Shown in pieces: positions 62,989-64,000 of a stretch of DNA of 64,000 nt. The stretch is from assembly GCA_003609755.1 (NCBI GenBank), contig AP017993.1, positions 1 through 64,000 of the forward strand, in the 5' to 3' direction. Within the stretch, counting starts at the first letter, position 1. The number at the start of each line of letters is the position of its first letter. The position numbers and the translations under genes are program-made. The stretch comes from Planktothrix agardhii NIES-204. GTDB lineage: Bacteria; Cyanobacteriota; Cyanobacteriia; Cyanobacteriales; Microcoleaceae. Below the pieces are notes generated by a model that did no database searches, was not told the origin of the DNA, and saw only the letters and a program-made list of their open reading frames with translations.

Positions 62989-63537
62989 ATGAAAATCAAG
63001 GAACTACAGGAACGCTACGGGCTAAAAACACGGCAATCAATCTATGATTGGATTAAAGCTGCAAAGATTACCTTACCGAAAGATGATAGGGGTCACGCCT
63101 ACGCCAAACCGGAGCAAATTGAAGTTTTAGACCAACTGGTAGAACATCTAAAACAAGGGGGGACGTTAGGCAGTTTTACCCCTGTGTCTAGTCCTGAAAT
63201 TTACACCACGGCAGACAGTCAGATAGACACCTCTAAACCCTCTACTGTCTACCAGATAGTAGACACTGTAAATTCAACAGAAGACAGTCCGATGGTCATG
63301 TTAGAGCGGTTGGTCGGTGTTATAGTCTCCAATATTCAACCCCGTTCCCCCTTGTGGTTTCATGACGAACTGGTGAAAGCGGCTAAACAAGGTTGGATTC
63401 TGTCTAGTTCCGATGTTGAGGCGTTAATTGGAGTTAAACCCAAAGGTGAAATGTTCCACCGGGGCGGGTGGGAGTTTGTCAGAGCGGGTAAGATTGGCAA
63501 TCAGGGAGCATGGAAGGTCAACAAATTAGAACTTTAA
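62989..63537 (+). CDS. HTH protein with intragenic TAGACA iterons, copy 2
   Basis: The protein has 182 residues, about 90% identical to the one at 33066 by eye, including the same N-terminal HTH (ELQERYGLKTRQSIYDWIKA) and C-terminal HRGGWEFVRAGKIGNQGAWK. The variable linker again carries TAGACA/TGTCTA at 63185, 63224, 63246 and 63260, plus near-matches. Keeping the motif in both paralogues while the encoded residues differ (TSIDSQIDTSEPSTVYSAID versus TTADSQIDTSKPSTVYQIVD) argues that the DNA sites themselves matter. Its function is unknown; candidates are an initiator or an autoregulated DNA-binding protein. Confidence 0.7.
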   Translation: MKIKELQERYGLKTRQSIYDWIKAAKITLPKDDRGHAYAKPEQIEVLDQLVEHLKQGGTLGSFTPVSSPEIYTTADSQIDTSKPSTVYQIVDTVNSTEDSPMVMLERLVGVIVSNIQPRSPLWFHDELVKAAKQGWILSSSDVEALIGVKPKGEMFHRGGWEFVRAGKIGNQGAWKVNKLEL

Positions 63538-63575
63538 AAACAATGAAATTATTTTTAGGTTTACTGCCATTGAAT

Positions 63576-63613
63576 TTTACTCCCCCAACTTTCTGAAGTT
63601 TTGAGGGAGTAAA
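63576..63613 (+). terminator. Hairpin terminator after HTH copy 2
   Basis: TTTACTCCCCCAACTT pairs with AAGTTTTGAGGGAGTAAA (minor mismatches) around TCTG. It also lies at the 3' side of the convergent partial gene. Confidence 0.65.
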
Positions 63614-63641
63614 CCAATTTAGCTACGTTCCGAGCGCCTAG

Positions 63642-64000
63642 CTAAGAAGCTGTTGCCACTTCTCTAGCATCACGATGGGCTAAGGCCAGTTCTCGGAATG
63701 TGGGGTTATCTAGCTTTTTAATCGGGGTAATTTGCCAACAATTCCCACGATATTCAAGCCCTGCAACTAAAGCCTGATTGTCAACGGAGTAAACATAGCT
63801 AGTTTTCATTCCTTCAGTGGGTGCGGGTTCATCCAGTCTTGTGTTTAAAAAGCTAGATAAGGCGGTTAATGTCAACAAATCATCAGTAGTTACTCGATAA
63901 CGACATTGTGAGTAATTAGCTAATACTTTTAACTGTGCTTCAACAACCCGCCGTTTTTTCCATTCATCCTCACCCGAATTAAAGTTAGCCCATTTCTCAT
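63642..64000 (-). CDS. Hypothetical protein, 5' end beyond the window
   Basis: The frame is open from the right edge to the TAG at 63642, giving at least 119 residues: EKWANFNSGEDEWKKRRVVE, then a helical region and GMKTSYVYSVDNQALVAGLE, with RGNCWQITPIKKLDNPTFRE near the end. The track of short conserved blocks looks like a real small protein, but I do not recognise its family. It converges with HTH copy 2. Confidence 0.5.
   Translation of the reverse strand, partial: EKWANFNSGEDEWKKRRVVEAQLKVLANYSQCRYRVTTDDLLTLTALSSFLNTRLDEPAPTEGMKTSYVYSVDNQALVAGLEYRGNCWQITPIKKLDNPTFRELALAHRDAREVATAS

Noticed and set aside
62899-63265. TAGACA arrays considered as a CRISPR array.
   Set aside because: The units are six bases, irregularly spaced and partly inside a coding sequence; no 25-40 bp repeats with unique spacers and no cas genes are present.

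Overview
The window looks like a filamentous, Planktothrix/Oscillatoriales-type cyanobacterium. The GCGATCGC (HIP1) palindrome recurs throughout, the DNA is AT-rich, a small ssl1498-type light-harvesting-like protein is present, and many families are typically cyanobacterial (Uma2 nucleases, a CyRepA1-type replication protein, a FAAL-loaded polyketide synthase). Genus-level assignment is inference.

Region 1 (1-16459) is a lipid/polyketide neighbourhood. It holds the end of a PLP-dependent alpha-oxoamine synthase, two multi-span membrane proteins (one GT39/PMT-like) and a GT-B glycosyltransferase. On the minus strand lie an SRPBCC protein, a KS-only polyketide synthase whose AT domain has been cleanly lost, and a 2811-residue FAAL-ACP-KS-AT-DH-ER-KR-ACP synthase. 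A plausible reading is a fatty-acyl chain activated by FAAL, extended and fully reduced, processed by the AT-less KS and SRPBCC proteins, then possibly released by amino-acid condensation and glycosylated.

Region 2 (about 16460-30620) begins a plasmid-like integrated island. It has an iteron-like repeat cluster, a short tyrosine recombinase, small unknown genes and a methyltransferase. A tight operon of small membrane proteins with a P-loop ATPase follows, then a T5orf172 protein, a zinc-ribbon protein overlapping a 1114-residue CyRepA1-type replication protein, and a ParA/RHH partition pair with an upstream repeat array.

Region 3 (30690-39342) is a mosaic of defence genes and debris. It contains an internally deleted IS, a PemK-type toxin-antitoxin pair and an hsdM fragment. 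A restriction-modification cassette (two tandem Dam-like methylases, a double PD-(D/E)XK-like endonuclease and an XRE controller) lies between 388-bp direct repeats, together with an HTH gene that carries iteron-like TAGACA motifs inside its own coding sequence. A complete IS with a 5-bp target duplication is also present.

Region 4 (39433-51340) is a 12-kb minus-strand defence operon: SNF2-like helicase with a C-terminal DUF3883-type domain, VapB plus a vapC remnant, DUF1156-type DNA methylase, three consecutive PD-(D/E)XK-type nucleases and a DUF499-type ATPase. The helicase-methylase-ATPase core matches what is called Hma (related to DISARM). The three embedded nucleases and an Ig-like domain inside the ATPase are the most interesting points of the window.

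Region 5 (51682-64000) has the ssl1498-like host gene, an HNH protein and a second, nearly identical integrase copy 35,149 bp from the first. A three-gene RHH operon and an IS1634-type transposase with an in-frame stop follow. Then comes a decayed type I restriction-modification locus (hsdM with a 5' deletion, intact hsdS, PIN/antitoxin-like pair, Uma2 cassette flanked by AT-rich repeats, truncated hsdR). A second copy of the iteron-bearing HTH gene and a partial unknown gene end the window. The duplicated integrases, duplicated HTH genes and nested repeats show an actively rearranging defence/plasmid island.
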